DNA from: Streptomyces reniochalinae
GTDB lineage: Bacteria; Actinomycetota; Actinomycetes; Streptomycetales; Streptomycetaceae
Assembly (NCBI RefSeq): GCF_003323735.1
Contig: NZ_QOIM01000049.1
Span: 1-64,000 of the forward strand
Length of the DNA: 64,000 nucleotides
Reading direction: 5' to 3'
The position numbers and the translations under genes are program-made. Shown here piece after piece: positions 62,406 through 64,000 of this stretch. The notes under the pieces are model-generated. The model saw only the letters and a list, made by a program, of their open reading frames with translations. It was not told the DNA's origin and did no database searches. Position 1 is the stretch's first letter, and each line of letters starts with the position of its first letter.

Positions 62406-63233
62406 TCAGGAACCGTCCGCTCGGTACAGTTCGGAGCGGACTCGCCGGGTGGTGCGCGCGGCGAGCAGGTCACCGGCGTCGCGGTCGCCTTGGTTGCTCA
62501 CGATGGCGAGAACGCCGCCGATGCGGACGATGACGATGTGGGACGGGGTCCCGTCGTATTCGTCGCCGCCGACCTGCCACAACACCTCCAGCAGCGCCTC
62601 GTCGCCGAGACCGGAGATTTCCTGTGCCTCGTGGTGCTCCTCGAGAGGAGCGGCTTCCGTGTCGAGGAGGATTTCCGGGCAGCTCTCGTGGAGTGCGCGC
62701 TTGGTTTCCAGGTATCGCTCGGCGCGCTCGGTCGGCATCGAAACGAGCAAGACCGTGGCGCGGTCGTCGCTTTCGGAACCGGGGCCGAGGTTCACCACCT
62801 GCGATGCACGGGTTCCCTCAAAGCCGTCCCATTCCCGCCGCAGGGTGGTGTCAGCGCATTCGCCCCAGGCTCCACCTCCCTCGTGCCCCTGGAAGTCTCC
62901 CCGGCCCGTTTCGGTCTCCAGCACCCGGGCGTACTCGCCGAACGACTCGGCCGGGGGGAGCGCTCCCCGCAACTCGGCTTCGGTGAAGACCCGGCTCCGG
63001 TCGACCGTTCCGTCGACGCCGGGTATCGCCGGATGCTTGGCCGACGGACCGGCCGAGGTGAAGCGACGTTGCTGCCGGTCCGTCGGCTCCGCCGAATCCT
63101 GCGCGCGCGCTGACGAAGATCCCGGACGCGCTGTCGCGGGTTCCTGGTCCGCCGCCGAGTCGGCGCACCCTGCCAGGAGGGCCGTCAGGGCGATGAGGCA
63201 GCCTGCGATCGCCGTACCTGTCGCTACTCGCAC
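62406..63233 (-). CDS. Secreted lipoprotein, hypothetical
   Basis: A 275-residue lipoprotein: signal peptide with lipobox LTALLAGC, then a disordered Ser/Ala/Glu linker and a globular domain (RVFTEAELRGALPPAESFGEYARVLE, WGECADTTLRREW, SHIVIVRIGGVLAIVSNQGD). The domain pattern, with two or three Cys and a C-terminal IVIVRIGGVLA strand, resembles the extracytoplasmic sensor-type (PknH-like) domains of actinobacterial lipoproteins; this is weak. GTG 63233 has GGAGGG 6 bp upstream, which decides the start. Confidence 0.75.
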   Translation of the reverse strand: MRVATGTAIAGCLIALTALLAGCADSAADQEPATARPGSSSARAQDSAEPTDRQQRRFTSAGPSAKHPAIPGVDGTVDRSRVFTEAELRGALPPAESFGEYARVLETETGRGDFQGHEGGGAWGECADTTLRREWDGFEGTRASQVVNLGPGSESDDRATVLLVSMPTERAERYLETKRALHESCPEILLDTEAAPLEEHHEAQEISGLGDEALLEVLWQVGGDEYDGTPSHIVIVRIGGVLAIVSNQGDRDAGDLLAARTTRRVRSELYRADGS

Positions 63234-63349
63234 GGGTGACCCTCCTGCTGGACGCACATGTCGCCCGATACTGTAAGCAGGCTGCCCGGTTGCGCACCGC
63301 CGGTCTGCTCCAACTGTTGTGGTGATGAGGCATCGGGCAGGGTGGGGAC

Positions 63350-63853
63350 ATGACCACCTACGAGACGATGCCGTTCCACCTGGAGACCGATCGGCTGATA
63401 CTGCGGCCGTGGGTCGAGTCGGATGCCGCTGAGTTCTGTGCTCTCCTGTCTGAACGTGGCGGGAAGACTTACACGGTTGAGCACGTCCGTACGTCCGTCG
63501 CGGAGATGCTCACCGCGACGGCGACCACGGGGATCGCTCTGTTGCCCATCGTGCGCCGTGAAGAAGGCGACTTCATCGGCTACTGCGGACTGATCATCGG
63601 CCGCTCCACGCTGGAGGAGCCTGAGATCGCCTACGAGCTGTTCCGGCGCGTGCATGGGCGTGGCTACGCCACCGAGGCGGCCGGCGCGGTGCTCGATGCC
63701 GCTGCCGCGACGGGGCGGAGGCGGCTCTGGTCGACCGTCGGCGCGTGGAACACACCGTCGCTCCGTGTCCTCGACAAGCTGGGGTTCGAGCGGGATCACG
63801 TTTCCACCGAGGACAACGGCGAAGTGGTGTGGCTGACACGCTCGTTGCCGTGA
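63350..63853 (+). CDS. GNAT N-acetyltransferase (RimJ/RimL-like)
   Basis: A 167-residue acetyltransferase, full length for the family. LETDRLILRPWVESDAAEF start motif, FIGYCGLIIGRSTLEEPEIAYELFRRVHGRGYATEAA (acetyl-CoA loop R-G-x-G-Y-A), and WNTPSLRVLDKLGFERDHV (N-x-x-S-x-x-V-x-x-K-x-G-F). Unlike the truncated copy at the left edge of the window, the last strand is intact. Divergent from the lipoprotein gene. The remaining 147 bp to the window end show no supportable feature. Confidence 0.9.
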   Translation: MTTYETMPFHLETDRLILRPWVESDAAEFCALLSERGGKTYTVEHVRTSVAEMLTATATTGIALLPIVRREEGDFIGYCGLIIGRSTLEEPEIAYELFRRVHGRGYATEAAGAVLDAAAATGRRRLWSTVGAWNTPSLRVLDKLGFERDHVSTEDNGEVVWLTRSLP

Positions 63854-64000
63854 GGTGAGACCCCGCTCCCGAAGTCCCGCGCTCACGTGGACGAGCGCGC
63901 GCGATCAAAGCCCAGGCGGCCACACCGCCGCCAGAAACGTGCGTCATGGCTCGAGGGCCGGGCGAGACGGATCGGGGTCCTGCTGCGGGCTGGTCCCGCT

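Noticed and set aside
1..64000. CRISPR arrays, tRNA or rRNA genes
   Set aside because: No regularly spaced repeats, no cloverleaf-like sequences with CCA context and no rRNA-like segments were seen in a read-through of both strands.

Overview
The DNA has very high G+C, strongly G/C-biased third codon positions, GTG starts and actinobacterial gene families (MbtH, MmyB-like, HxlR and GlxA regulators, CsbD, an actinobacterial-type rhamnose locus). This points to a Streptomyces or close relative. The window looks like accessory chromosome rather than core genome: decayed genes and mobile elements, a biosynthetic cluster, then catabolic and stress genes.

Positions 1-6660 are a decaying, element-rich edge. 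An IS3-family remnant truncates an acetyltransferase. A glycosyltransferase-39 gene carries a frameshift, a stop codon, an internal deletion and an inserted 1.9-kb IS256-family element. Its operon partner, a GT2-GtrA fusion, also has an internal deletion. The IS256 element carries its own GNAT gene, translationally coupled to the transposase. About 1.4 kb with no convincing gene follows.

Positions 6662-27308 hold a compact non-ribosomal peptide cluster: MbtH, an N-carbamoylase-type M20 hydrolase, three NRPS proteins (A-T; C-A-T-C-A-T-TE; A-T-C-A-T-E-C), an ArsR-type regulator and an MFS exporter. Gene order is probably not assembly order. The third protein ends in an orphan condensation domain and the first is a free A-T, so the likely line is Ser, a D-configured Asn-like residue, an unassigned (possibly basic) residue, Val, Val, then thioesterase release. 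Long, nearly identical DNA blocks flank the substrate-pocket regions of the adenylation domains, a mark of subdomain shuffling or gene conversion. I do not recognise the product.

Positions 27500-36132 hold a CsbD stress protein, an MmyB-like regulator divergent from an SDR, and a tight catabolic operon (flavin monooxygenase, RidA, DUF1028, M20 amidohydrolase, MHS transporter, LysR) for an unknown nitrogenous compound. Positions 36229-47919 are small stress and detoxification units, many with a linked regulator: HxlR/F420-reductase-like, VOC, carboxylesterase, TetR with a PPOX flavoprotein and a VanB-type reductase, a methyltransferase with an internal deletion, a type I GAPDH and a GlxA-type regulator.

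Positions 48148-59822 are an L-rhamnose regulon: kinase, bifunctional aldolase/dehydrogenase and isomerase on the minus strand; ABC importer and LacI regulator on the plus strand. A shared control region has two well-formed promoters, each with a matching LacI-type operator. The right edge holds an oxidoreductase remnant, a possible 16-residue leader peptide before an alpha/beta hydrolase, a 208-bp MITE-like element with CTAG flanks, a lipoprotein and a GNAT enzyme.
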